In this document: positions 18,659 to 30,780 of the stretch, piece by piece | Layout: each line of letters opens with the position of its first letter | Numbering within the stretch: the first letter of the stretch is position 1 | Notes under the pieces: model-generated | What the model was told of the DNA's origin: nothing | What the model saw: only the letters and a program-made list of their open reading frames with translations | Database searches by the model: none | Origin: Flavobacterium psychrophilum | Lineage (GTDB): Bacteria; Bacteroidota; Bacteroidia; Flavobacteriales; Flavobacteriaceae | Reading direction: 5' to 3' | Assembly: GCA_945878515.1 (NCBI GenBank) | Contig: CAMCTL010000007.1 | Coordinates: 1 to 39,566 of the forward strand | DNA length: 39,566 bases | Program-made: the position numbers and the translations under genes

Positions 18659-18707
18659 TAACCTTTGTCAAAGTTATTGTTACTTATAAAAACTTTGACA
18701 AAGGTTA
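18659..18707. repeat. Long hairpin, 17-bp perfect stem with 15-base loop
   Basis: TAACCTTTGTCAAAGTT at 18659-18675 pairs perfectly with AACTTTGACAAAGGTTA at 18691-18707. There is no T-run on either side typical of a simple terminator. I recall AACTTTGACAAAGGTT palindromes as dispersed intergenic repeats in Flavobacterium genomes. It sits downstream of the HTCS gene and may stop or stabilise its transcript. Confidence 0.75.
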
Positions 18708-18737
18708 CAGGTAAACAATAATTCTTTCTAGTACGTA

Positions 18738-18842
18738 ATACCATTTAGAAATATAAAACAATCCAATTTTTTCTCCCTCTCCTTGGGAGGGGGTCGGGGT
18801 GAGGATAACAATAATAAACTATTCTATATTTCTAAATGGTAT
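18738..18842. mobile_element. MITE-like non-coding element with 18-bp perfect terminal inverted repeats
   Basis: ATACCATTTAGAAATATA at 18738-18755 is the exact reverse complement of 18825-18842, giving a 105-bp element with no coding capacity. Its core holds a G/C-rich snap-back, CTCCCTCTCCTTGGGAGG followed by GGGTCGGGGTGAGG, in sharp contrast to the AT-rich surroundings. I recall this core as a common dispersed sequence in Bacteroidota. No clear target-site duplication is visible and no transposase is nearby, so any movement would depend on an enzyme encoded elsewhere. Confidence 0.7.
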
Positions 18843-18957
18843 AATTTGGGTTTAAATTAAATTATTGTGATAATCACACAAATTTTTTAGCAAATGGAAA
18901 AAGTTTAAATCACTTCAATAAAAAAATTCTTTAGAGATATTGATGATAATCAAATTT

Positions 18958-21900
18958 CTATATGTTTTTTTTAGTCATTTTCGCCTTGTATTTTGAGGGC
19001 AAGCATTCGAATTGCTTTTCAAAAGATATTTTGAAATATTTGTAGTCATTGAAGCCAACTTCAAAAGCAATTTGGCTTAAATTTAAATCATCAATCAATA
19101 TTAGATGAGCCGCTTTTTTTAAACGAATAGATCTAATAAATGAAGTTAAAGATAGTCCTGTAAGTGACTTAATTTTACGGTATAAAGTGGACTGGCTCAT
19201 GTTTAATTCATCTACCATATTATCTATACTAAAAGAACTGTTTTGTATATTATTTTCAACCAACAGAATTGCCTTATGAATAAAAGCACTTTCCGTATTC
19301 GTTTCTTTTTCAACCTCCTTCAACGTGGGTTCAAACTTTATTTTATTTAATAATAAAGCCCTAATTTTTTTTCTATTTTCTAGTAATCCTGCAATTCTCG
19401 CCTTGATTATTGTTGGATTAAAAGGTTTAGTAACATAGTCATCGGCGCCGGTTTGAAGTCCTTGAATTTCAAATACTGTCGAGGTTCTTGCTGTTAATAA
19501 AATGATAGGAATATGTGAAGTGATAATTTGAGATTTAAGTTCGTTGCAAAGTGTTATCCCGTCTTTTCCGGGCATCATTACATCACTTACGATCAGGTCA
19601 GGGATTTCGGCGGATGCGATTTTAAAGCCTTCTTCTCCATTATTAGCCATGAGAATAGTATAAGATTCTGAAAGAATATCTTTTAAATAATCTAAAATCT
19701 CTTGATTATCATCTATTAATAACAGCGTGTTTTCTTTCGTCTTAACTTTTAAATTTTCTATTTGATTTTCATTCCATTTGGTGTCATAAGCTTCTATATT
19801 GTCTGTATTTATGAAACTAGCATCTATTTGGTTTTTGTAGTAATTTAAGTTCAACGGTAACTTAATTATAAATTCGGCACCATTATTTATTTGGCTTATT
19901 ACTTCAATGCTTCCTTGATGAAGTTCGATGATTTTTTTTGAAAAAGACAGGCCGATTCCGCTTCCGATCATCTCTGTTGATTCCGCCGACTTGATTTGGT
20001 AAAAATGATCAAAGATTTTATCTAAATAGTCAGCTTCCATTCCTAAGCCAGTATCTTTAACCGATATGATGCAATAGTCATCTTTTCTAGAAACTTCTAT
20101 CGTAATTTTGTCTCCAGCTTTACAATATTTTATTGCATTGGATAGTAAATTGCACAACACTATTTCAATTTTGTTTCTATCAAATGGAAAAAGGATTTCG
20201 TCTTCGCTGTGCTTAAACTTGTATTTGATTTCTTTGGATTTTGCCATTTCATTAAAATACAGATGTACTTCTTTTGTAAACCGAACGATATTCCCTTCGG
20301 ATACATTTAATTGTAAAAGTCCGTATTCTGCTTTTCGAAAATCAAGCAATTGATTAATTAAATTAAGAAGTCTATTTGCATTTCGGTCAATGACACTTAG
20401 TTTTTTGGCAACTTTTGGACTTACTTCAAGATTTTCCATGAGTTCATGGAGCGGACTAATTATAAGCGTTAGCGGGGTTCGGAATTCGTGAGATATATTC
20501 GTGAAGAAGTTTAATTTTAATTCACTCAATTCAATTTCTTTTTCCTTGTCCTTTTTAGCAATTTCTAAATTGTTTTGAAGTTTTAATTGATTGTTATAGA
20601 ACTTTAAAATATATATAAAAATTACAACAAGAATGACCATGTATATAAAAATAGCTAAAGGACTTTTCCACGGCGAATTCAATATTTCAATTTCTAGATT
20701 TTTAGATTTGCTCCAGGTTTGATTATCTCTTGTAGCCGAGACTTTTAGAACATAATTCCCAGCATTGAGTCCCGCAAAATTGACTTCATTTTGATTTTGT
20801 ATTTCAAACCATTTTTCTTGGTACCCTTCCAATTTGTATCGGAATTTACTATTTACCCTTCCTGAGAAATCGTTGGTAATAAAACCAATGGAGAAAAACT
20901 TATCCGCATCGGTGAGTTGTATTTTTTTAACATAACTAAAATTTTCATCAATAATATTGCTCTCTTTTTTATCAATCGAAAACTGAACTAAACTATTATT
21001 TACTCGTAGTTTCGTAAAAATCACTTCCGGAATAACATTAGCACCGCTTAATGCATTAGGATTAAAATAAGTGATGTTATCAACACCTCCAAAGTAGAGT
21101 TGATTATTTTCAAAATTGCAAGAGCTTCTATTATTGAAAGATGTTGTTTTTACTCCGTCGTTTCTGTTGTAACTTACAAAAGAATGTTTTTGTTCGTTGT
21201 ATTTTACAATTTGTGTTTTGGTGCTCAACCAGACATTTGATTTTGCATCAAATGTTACTGCGCAAATAAAATCGCTATTTAAACCTTCCTCAACTGTGAG
21301 TTTGTTTTTTATTGTTAATTTGTTCTTTTTATATTCTAATTTTATTAAACCACTAGGCGTTGCTAACCATATATTATCATTTTTTATCGCAATTGAATTA
21401 ATAATTACACTGGGCAATTTATCATTTATCATTAATGATTTAGCACTGAATTTTATTTTTGATTTGTCATATAAATGCAAGCCATTATAGGTTCCAATCC
21501 AAATATTCCCTTTGGAATCTTCTTTAATGCTAGTTATTCGGTTGTTTTCAATTTTATAATTCCCTTTGTCATTGTCTGAGTAAAAAGAATAAGCGTCTTT
21601 GTTATCAATGTCCTTGAGAGCAACAATGGCAATTCCGTTTTGTTGGGTTCCTATATATAAAGTATTCGACTTATCAACATAAAATGCGGTAGCTTTTAAG
21701 ATATTCTTATTGCGAAAAATGATTTTTTTTAGCGAAATGTCATAGATAAAAAAACCAGTTTTACTACCAATATATAATTTATTTTGATGTTCATACAGCA
21801 CAATTATTTTAGTTAATCCAATTTCGTCAATGAGTTTCAGATTTGTAAAATCAGTACCGCCATAAAGTCCATTATTGAGCGTTCCCAAAAACAAGCTGTT

Positions 21901-22977
21901 TTTACCTTTATAAATCGCAGTAAAATTTAAATCACCGTTTACGGTTGTAAGATTAATTTTTTGACTGGCATTTTCAAAGCCTTTTCCTTCAATTAATTTT
22001 ACGACACCACCATTTGCAGTGGCTACCCAGACTTGATTATTTTTATCATGATGAACCTTAAGTATGGTATTGTAATTGGAACGAATCCTTTCAGAATTCA
22101 AAGAAGCTAACTCTATTTTAGTAAATTTAGACAAATTATCATTACTTCGGTACAGTCCTTTGCCCCAAGTACCAATCCAAAGTCTATTTTTTGCGTCTAA
22201 CGAAAGTGTTTTATAAAAATCAGTAGCTATTCCTGTTTCTATCGATTTTATTTTTTGAATATTCAAGTCATAATTAAATAATTTTGTGCTTCCTGCTGTT
22301 GTTCCTATCCAAATTTTGTTGCGTTCTTTATCCAGAATTATATCAGAAATGCCTTGACCAAATTCATATTTTGCCAAAGCAGCGCCAGAAGAATTGTATT
22401 TTGACAGCGTTTGATGAAAAGAAATCCATACATTAGAATCGTTATCCTTTATGATAGCGTTTACAACCGATTTTATTTTGATATGTTTTATTAGTTTGTT
22501 TGTTGTTGGGTTAATGATAAAGACACCATTTTCCCATGTTCCAACCCAAATATTTCCAGCTTTATCCGATGCAATTGCAGTAACATTAATGTCACCATTA
22601 TTACTTAAATTTAATAAATGATTATAATTTTTAATATTATTATTTCTTAGATCTAAAGATGAAATTCCTCCGCTCTTTGTACCAATCCAAATAATGTTTG
22701 TATGGTCCTTAAATATAACCTCAATATTTTCATTTTTTAGTTTTTTATAATTTTTACCTGGTTTTATATTTTCAAAATCATAGCCATCATATTTGGTTAA
22801 ACCATTTTCAGTGCCTATCCATTTTGCATTAAGATCATCACTAATTATTGAGGTGACATAATCGTGAGGCAAACCTTGATTCGTTGTAATGTATTGCACA
22901 ACATAATTTGCATCATCATTTTGAGCCTGAATTATGGAGAAAAAAAGTAAATGAAAAATTAGAATTGTCTTTTGCAT
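18958..22977 (-). CDS. Hybrid two-component system (HTCS) sensor/regulator of the PUL
   Basis: The 1339-residue protein has, in order: a signal peptide (MQKTILIFHLLFFSIIQAQ), a periplasmic sensor of repeated two-component-regulator propeller motifs (WIGTENGLTKYDG, WIGTKSGGISSLD, IWVGTWENGVF and more, about 25-690), a Y_Y_Y domain (about 700-770) and one membrane segment (about 773-795). The cytoplasmic part has a histidine kinase with NISHEFRTPL (His830), an ATPase with NAIKYC and DTGLGM, a receiver domain with SDVMMPGKDG (Asp1132), and a C-terminal AraC-type HTH (about 1230-1335, MSQSTLYRKIKSLTGLS, IAFEVGFNDYKYFKISFEKQF). All phosphotransfer residues are present. HTCS proteins bind oligosaccharides in the periplasm and activate their own PUL. 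The gene sits between the susCD arm and the enzyme arm, so both are likely targets. Confidence 0.96.
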   Translation of the reverse strand: MQKTILIFHLLFFSIIQAQNDDANYVVQYITTNQGLPHDYVTSIISDDLNAKWIGTENGLTKYDGYDFENIKPGKNYKKLKNENIEVIFKDHTNIIWIGTKSGGISSLDLRNNNIKNYNHLLNLSNNGDINVTAIASDKAGNIWVGTWENGVFIINPTTNKLIKHIKIKSVVNAIIKDNDSNVWISFHQTLSKYNSSGAALAKYEFGQGISDIILDKERNKIWIGTTAGSTKLFNYDLNIQKIKSIETGIATDFYKTLSLDAKNRLWIGTWGKGLYRSNDNLSKFTKIELASLNSERIRSNYNTILKVHHDKNNQVWVATANGGVVKLIEGKGFENASQKINLTTVNGDLNFTAIYKGKNSLFLGTLNNGLYGGTDFTNLKLIDEIGLTKIIVLYEHQNKLYIGSKTGFFIYDISLKKIIFRNKNILKATAFYVDKSNTLYIGTQQNGIAIVALKDIDNKDAYSFYSDNDKGNYKIENNRITSIKEDSKGNIWIGTYNGLHLYDKSKIKFSAKSLMINDKLPSVIINSIAIKNDNIWLATPSGLIKLEYKKNKLTIKNKLTVEEGLNSDFICAVTFDAKSNVWLSTKTQIVKYNEQKHSFVSYNRNDGVKTTSFNNRSSCNFENNQLYFGGVDNITYFNPNALSGANVIPEVIFTKLRVNNSLVQFSIDKKESNIIDENFSYVKKIQLTDADKFFSIGFITNDFSGRVNSKFRYKLEGYQEKWFEIQNQNEVNFAGLNAGNYVLKVSATRDNQTWSKSKNLEIEILNSPWKSPLAIFIYMVILVVIFIYILKFYNNQLKLQNNLEIAKKDKEKEIELSELKLNFFTNISHEFRTPLTLIISPLHELMENLEVSPKVAKKLSVIDRNANRLLNLINQLLDFRKAEYGLLQLNVSEGNIVRFTKEVHLYFNEMAKSKEIKYKFKHSEDEILFPFDRNKIEIVLCNLLSNAIKYCKAGDKITIEVSRKDDYCIISVKDTGLGMEADYLDKIFDHFYQIKSAESTEMIGSGIGLSFSKKIIELHQGSIEVISQINNGAEFIIKLPLNLNYYKNQIDASFINTDNIEAYDTKWNENQIENLKVKTKENTLLLIDDNQEILDYLKDILSESYTILMANNGEEGFKIASAEIPDLIVSDVMMPGKDGITLCNELKSQIITSHIPIILLTARTSTVFEIQGLQTGADDYVTKPFNPTIIKARIAGLLENRKKIRALLLNKIKFEPTLKEVEKETNTESAFIHKAILLVENNIQNSSFSIDNMVDELNMSQSTLYRKIKSLTGLSLTSFIRSIRLKKAAHLILIDDLNLSQIAFEVGFNDYKYFKISFEKQFECLPSKYKAKMTKKNI

Positions 22978-23210
22978 TTTATAGTCACTTTATAATTTAA
23001 ATTGAGGTTGATTCTGTTAGTTGTTTAATATTAGTATAAACACAAAATACTATAGGTTAATACATAATTTTTTACAATGCAATTTTATAAAAAATTTTCA
23101 AGATAAGCAGAATTGATTCTAATTCGTAAAAGTAGAAGAATTTTTAGAACATAACCCTTTTGTTCTTATAAATGCTTTAACCGACCTATTTATTGAACTA
23201 ATTACACCCC

Positions 23211-23238
23211 TTTGAAATAATTCTAAAGTTTATTTTTG
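23211..23238 (+). promoter_or_regulatory. Possible alternative promoter of the sulfatase operon
   Basis: TTTG at 23211-23214 and TATTTTTG at 23231-23238 (fits TAnnTTTG) are separated by 16 bases, slightly short of the usual 17-21. It would give a leader of about 155 nt. The evidence is the motif alone. Confidence 0.25.
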
Positions 23239-23326
23239 TTTAGAATAATGTTAAGATCATTTTGTATGACCTAAAGTTAATCAATTATTTACATAATTGA
23301 ATTATTCTTTTAACTTTTATTTCAAT

Positions 23327-23370
23327 GAAAACGAAAGTATGTACGAGAACGTATTGAAATTTAATTAGTG
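23327..23370 (+). promoter_or_regulatory. Candidate HTCS operator and regulated promoter of the sulfatase operon
   Basis: TACGAGAACGT at 23342-23352 matches 10 of 11 bases of the motif upstream of susC. A GAAAACG at 23327-23333 and the GAGAACG at 23345-23351 form a direct repeat 18 bases apart, as AraC-type regulators often use. TTAATTAGTG at 23361-23370 aligns with the -7 region of the susC promoter, so it could be a weak, activator-dependent -7 box with a leader of about 30 nt. Confidence 0.35.
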
Positions 23371-23401
23371 TAATTATAATAAACACGCAAAAATAAATTT
23401 G

Positions 23402-24955
23402 ATGAAAATGCCGAAAAACGAACTGAGAGGTCTATTAATTTTAATTATTTTTTTGACCTTTGGAATAGCAAAAGCACAAAAAGAAAATGCCAAAAAGAAA
23501 TTACCCAATATAGTTTTTATATATGCGGATGATTTGGGTTATGGCGATCTTGGCGCGTATGGTGCTACCGAAATCAAAACCCCAAATATGGACAAGCTTG
23601 CTAATGGCGGTATTCGTTTTACCAACGGTTATGCCACATCTGCTACTTGTACTCCAAGCCGCTACGGGTTGCTAACAGGGATTTATCCTTGGCGAGAAAA
23701 AGATGCAAAAATTTTACCAGGCACCGCACCACTAATTATCAAAACCAGTCAAATGACTATTCCCAAAATGTTAAAAGAAAAGGGCTATCATACAGGAATT
23801 GTTGGCAAATGGCATTTGGGTCTTGGCGAAGGAATTTTAGATTGGAACAAAAAAATCAGTCCAAGTCCAAACGAAGTTGGTTTTGATTATTCTTATATTA
23901 TGGCAGCGACCCAAGATAGGGTTCCAACCGTTTACATTCAAAATGGGTTAGTGGTTGGTCTTGACCCAAAAGACCCAATTCAGGTGAGTTACGATAAAAA
24001 TTTTGAAGGACAACCTACAGCAATCAGTAATCCAGAATTGGTTAAAATGAAATGGTCACATGGTCATAACAACAGTGTCGTCAATAGTATTCCGAGAATA
24101 GGATTTATGACTGGCGGTAAATCAGCTGTTTGGAACGATATAGACATGGCCGATACCTTTCTAGGAGAAGCTAATGCTTATGTGAAAAATCACAAAAACG
24201 AACCATTTTTCCTATATTACGCCTTGCAACAACCTCATGTTCCAAGAATACCACATCCTCGTTTTGCTGGTAAATCAGGAATGGGACCAAGAGGAGATGT
24301 AATTTTGGAAGCCGATTATACAATTGGAGAATTTATCAAAACGCTAGAAGTCGAAGGACTTTTAGAAAACACTTTGATTGTTTTGTCGAGTGATAATGGC
24401 CCGGTTTTAAATGATGGCTACTATGATGATGCAGTAGAGAAATTAGGAAAGCATAAGCCTGCTGGCCCTTTGAGAGGCGGAAAATACAGTATGTTTGATG
24501 CTGGAACAAGAGTACCATTTATTGTACATTGGCAAGGAAAAATTAAACCTGCAGTTTCAGATGCGCTCGTGTGTCAGATTGATTTGTTGGAATCTTTGGC
24601 ATCGTTGGTAGGAAGTAATGTACAAACCAATGATAGCGAAAACCTAATTAAAGCATTTACAGGAAAGAGTAAAATAGGCAGGAAAGATCTTGTTCTCGAA
24701 GCCAATTTTAAAACGGCTTACCGAAACGGAGATTGGGTATTAATTCCACCTTACAAAGGAAATGCAGTTAATAAAGAAGTTAACATAGAACTAGGCATCA
24801 GTAAGGAATACCAACTGTACAATTTGACAGAAGACGTAGGGCAGAAGAGCAATTTAGCACAGTCAAATACAAAAAAATTAGAAGAAATGATTACTTGCTT
24901 TAGTAAAATTCATGGAGCAATGCCCAAGAATGTTCAAGAGCTTAAGTTAGAGTAA
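23402..24955 (+). CDS. Secreted sulfatase, family S1 (formylglycine type)
   Basis: The 517-residue protein probably removes sulfate esters from glycan fragments in the periplasm. It starts at ATG 23402; the TTG just before it is not needed. The signal peptide is KNELRGLLILIIFLTFGIAKA-Q. Metal-site residues are in YADDLGYGDLGAYG, and the signature is C83-TPSRYGLLTG, where the cysteine would be converted to formylglycine. GKWHLGLG and SSDNGPVLNDGYYD supply further active-site residues. It is the first gene of the + strand enzyme operon, with the next gene 26 bp downstream. S1 subfamily and sulfate position cannot be set by eye. A maturase (FGE or anSME) must be encoded elsewhere, as none is in the window. 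Confidence 0.93.
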   Translation: MKMPKNELRGLLILIIFLTFGIAKAQKENAKKKLPNIVFIYADDLGYGDLGAYGATEIKTPNMDKLANGGIRFTNGYATSATCTPSRYGLLTGIYPWREKDAKILPGTAPLIIKTSQMTIPKMLKEKGYHTGIVGKWHLGLGEGILDWNKKISPSPNEVGFDYSYIMAATQDRVPTVYIQNGLVVGLDPKDPIQVSYDKNFEGQPTAISNPELVKMKWSHGHNNSVVNSIPRIGFMTGGKSAVWNDIDMADTFLGEANAYVKNHKNEPFFLYYALQQPHVPRIPHPRFAGKSGMGPRGDVILEADYTIGEFIKTLEVEGLLENTLIVLSSDNGPVLNDGYYDDAVEKLGKHKPAGPLRGGKYSMFDAGTRVPFIVHWQGKIKPAVSDALVCQIDLLESLASLVGSNVQTNDSENLIKAFTGKSKIGRKDLVLEANFKTAYRNGDWVLIPPYKGNAVNKEVNIELGISKEYQLYNLTEDVGQKSNLAQSNTKKLEEMITCFSKIHGAMPKNVQELKLE

Positions 24956-24981
24956 TTTTATAAACTTTTTCTACAATTATC

Positions 24982-26406
24982 ATGACCTCATTAAAAATAA
25001 TGTTATTCTTTTTATTAAATTTTGTTCCTGTTTTGTGTAATGCTCAAGAGGAAAGTTTAATAAAGAAATCAAAACCAAACATCATTTACATCCTAGCCGA
25101 TGATTTGGGGTATGGCGATTTGAGTTGTTACGGTCAGGAAAAATTTACTACTCCAAATATTGACAAACTTGCCCAAGAGGGAATGCTTTTTACCCAGCAT
25201 TATTCAGGAGCGCCGGTTTGTGCACCTTCTAGATCAGCATTAATTACAGGTCAGCACACTGGACACACAGCAATTAGAGGAAATAAGGGCGTTGAACCCG
25301 AAGGAGATTGGCCCTTGCCTAAAGCTACTATTACAATTGCTGAATTATTAAAAACAAAAGGATATGCCACAGGAGCTTTCGGAAAATGGGGCTTGGGATT
25401 TCCAAGTTCCGAAGGAGATCCATTACAGCAGGGATTTGACACTTTTTATGGTTATAATAGTCAAGCTTTGGCACATCATTATTATCCAGACCACTTATGG
25501 GACAATGAAAAAAAAGTGATACTTACAGAAAATAAAGGCACTGCTAAAGGGCAATATGCGCCTGATTTAATTCATCAAAAAGCACTTTCATTTATAGAGA
25601 AACATCAAAAAGAATCTTTCTTCTTGTACTATGCAAGTCCTTTACCTCACGCTGAATTGGTAGCACCAAAAGATTATATGGATAGGTTTACTGGAAAATT
25701 TAATCCTGAGAAAGAATATAAAGCCAAACCCAATAGCGAAGGCTTAAAAAAAGGAGAATATGCATCTCAGCCCCAAAGTCACGCGGCATTTGCTGCTATG
25801 GTAACCTTGTTGGACAATCAAGTGGGCGAAATTGTGTCAAAGATTAAAGAATTGGGGCTTGAAGATAATACTATAATTATTTTCACTTCGGATAACGGCC
25901 CGCATAAAGAAGGTGGTGCCGACCCCGATTATTTCAATAGTAATGGAATTCTTAGAGGATACAAAAGAGATTTATACGAAGGCGGAATTCGTGTACCAAT
26001 GATTGCCAAATGGAAAGGCAAAATTGCCGATGGAAGCAAATCGAATCATATTTCCGCTTTTTGGGATGTGATGCCAACGCTTGCAGAACTTACAAACACA
26101 AATATCAGTGCTACAGTTGATGGAATTTCTTTTCTTCCTACACTTTTGAATAAAGGCAATCAAAAAATACATAATTATTTGTATTGGGAATTTCACGAAT
26201 TGGGTGGAAGACAAGCTATAAGACAAGAAAATTGGAAATTGATAAAATACAATGTGAATAAAAACGGCAGTTATCAGCTATATAATCTTAAAGATGACAT
26301 TTCTGAAACGAATGATTTGGCTTCTAAAATGCCCAAAAAAGTTGCCGATTTGTCAAAAATACTAGAAACAAGTAGAACAGAATCGGAAGTGTTTCAATTT
26401 AAATGA
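24982..26406 (+). CDS. Secreted sulfatase, family S1 (second)
   Basis: The 474-residue protein has a signal peptide (MTSLKIMLFFLLNFVPVLCNA-Q). It has ILADDLGYGDLSCYG for the calcium site, the signature C80-APSRSALITG, GKWGLGFPSSEGDP and FTSDNGPHKEGGADPDYF. GKWGLG replaces the common GKWHLG, so the His at that point is absent. The same change occurs in arylsulfatase A-like subfamilies that keep ...SEGDPLQQGFDTFYGY, so the enzyme is probably still active. It lies 26 bp after the first sulfatase gene. The different surroundings of the active site suggest it removes sulfate from a different position or sugar than its neighbour. Confidence 0.93.
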   Translation: MTSLKIMLFFLLNFVPVLCNAQEESLIKKSKPNIIYILADDLGYGDLSCYGQEKFTTPNIDKLAQEGMLFTQHYSGAPVCAPSRSALITGQHTGHTAIRGNKGVEPEGDWPLPKATITIAELLKTKGYATGAFGKWGLGFPSSEGDPLQQGFDTFYGYNSQALAHHYYPDHLWDNEKKVILTENKGTAKGQYAPDLIHQKALSFIEKHQKESFFLYYASPLPHAELVAPKDYMDRFTGKFNPEKEYKAKPNSEGLKKGEYASQPQSHAAFAAMVTLLDNQVGEIVSKIKELGLEDNTIIIFTSDNGPHKEGGADPDYFNSNGILRGYKRDLYEGGIRVPMIAKWKGKIADGSKSNHISAFWDVMPTLAELTNTNISATVDGISFLPTLLNKGNQKIHNYLYWEFHELGGRQAIRQENWKLIKYNVNKNGSYQLYNLKDDISETNDLASKMPKKVADLSKILETSRTESEVFQFK

Positions 26407-26508
26407 TTGATTTTTAAACTAATGAACCTTTATTTCTTAATAGTTTAGGGTCGAAATTATCTTTTAAAAAGAAACGTAATCGAAAAATGTTCAAACATTA
26501 TAAAAAAC

Positions 26509-27462
26509 ATGAAAAATAATTATATTAGTAAATCATTCCTATTCCTTGTCTTCATTTTAAGTGTTCCAGGATTTTCGCAAGTACAAAAAATAGAAATTCC
26601 ACTTTGGAGTACAGCAATTCCCGGAGCTATAAACTCAGAAAGCTACAAAGAAATCCCCGTTTTAGAGAACGGAATAGTCAATAATGTAAGCAAAGTAACC
26701 ACACCAACATTGACTGTTTTTGTGCCAGATAACCCAAATGGAGCAGCAATTGTCATTTGTCCTGGAGGAGGTTATGCCTATTTGGCTATAAATAAAGAAG
26801 GATTCAAAGTGGCCAAATGGCTCAACACTTTAGGAATAACTGCTTTTGTTTTAAAAAATAGATTGCCTAGCGACGAGATAATGAAAGACAAAACCATTGG
26901 GCCGCTTCAAGATGCACAAGAAGCCATGCGATATGTAAGAAGAAATGCAACAAAATGGGCTATCAATACAGAAAAGGTTGGTATAATGGGATTTTCTGCA
27001 GGTGGACATCTAGCTTCTACATTGTCCACGCATTATAAAGATGAAGTTTATAAAGTAACAGACACCATCAGCGCACGACCCGATTTTTCAATATTGATTT
27101 ATCCTGTAATTTCAATGGATGAAAAAATTACCCACAAAGGTTCTAGAAATAATCTTCTAGGACTTACTCCTTCTGACTCGCTAATAGAGAAATATTCTAA
27201 TGAAAAGCAAATTGATGCCGCAACTCCTACAACTTACATTGTGCACGCAGTGGATGATAAGTCGGTTCCTGTAGAAAATAGTATCAACTATTTTTTAGCT
27301 TTAAAAAATAATAAAGTCCCTTGCGAAATTCATTTATACGAAAAAGGTTCACACGGTTTTGGTTTGGGTAATAGCGGAACCAGCAAGAGTTGGACAATAC
27401 AATGTGAAGAGTGGCTGCGTTTCAAAAATTATGCAACCGTAATTCCTAGCCCGAAAAAATAG
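26509..27462 (+). CDS. Secreted alpha/beta hydrolase, probable carbohydrate esterase
   Basis: The 317-residue protein has a signal peptide (cleavage near VPGFS-Q). It shows an oxyanion-hole motif CPGGGYAYLA, the nucleophile elbow GFSAGG (Ser163), an acid in HAVDDKSVP (Asp249 or Asp250) and the catalytic His in GSHGFGLG (His282). This is the BD-FAE / acetyl-xylan-esterase-like group found in many PULs, acting on acetyl or other esters of glycans. It follows the second sulfatase by 102 bp, with no clear promoter in the gap, and precedes the LacZ-type GH2 by 28 bp. A peptidase or lipase role is possible but unlikely here. Confidence 0.85.
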   Translation: MKNNYISKSFLFLVFILSVPGFSQVQKIEIPLWSTAIPGAINSESYKEIPVLENGIVNNVSKVTTPTLTVFVPDNPNGAAIVICPGGGYAYLAINKEGFKVAKWLNTLGITAFVLKNRLPSDEIMKDKTIGPLQDAQEAMRYVRRNATKWAINTEKVGIMGFSAGGHLASTLSTHYKDEVYKVTDTISARPDFSILIYPVISMDEKITHKGSRNNLLGLTPSDSLIEKYSNEKQIDAATPTTYIVHAVDDKSVPVENSINYFLALKNNKVPCEIHLYEKGSHGFGLGNSGTSKSWTIQCEEWLRFKNYATVIPSPKK

Positions 27463-27472
27463 ATTTTTATAA

Positions 27473-30691
<3,219 letters not shown>

Positions 30692-30780
30692 AATTATTTG
30701 TAAAACTATAAAGTAAAATGCATTTGTAATTACCGAAGATTATTTAAGGCAAACCAATATTCGTCCCAAAACAACAGTAA

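Larger units (their letters stand above)
18248..18957. other. Gap between susC and the HTCS gene: promoter region and two repeat elements, no gene
   Basis: I see no convincing gene in these 710 bases. Moving away from susC, the gap holds an AT-rich leader of about 190 bases, a candidate -7 box at 18446-18453, an operator-like motif at 18464-18474, a 17-bp-stem hairpin at 18659-18707 and a MITE-like element at 18738-18842. The remaining ~115 bases up to the end of the HTCS gene are plain AT-rich DNA. Confidence 0.7.
22978..23401. other. Divergent promoter region between the HTCS gene and the sulfatase operon
   Basis: These 424 bases hold no gene that I can see. The region is very AT-rich. It holds the operator-like motif at 23342-23352 with a degenerate -7 box after it, and a second possible promoter at 23211-23238. 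No recognisable TAnnTTTG box was found for the HTCS gene on the - strand. Confidence 0.6.

Noticed and set aside
23394..23401. TAAATTTG as a -7 box for the first sulfatase gene
   Set aside because: It runs into the start codon at 23402, leaving no room for a leader or ribosome site.
26407..26508. Possible internal promoter or operator before the alpha/beta hydrolase (AATCGAAAAATGTT region)
   Set aside because: It shares only a loose resemblance to TACGARAACGT and has no TAnnTTTG box after it.
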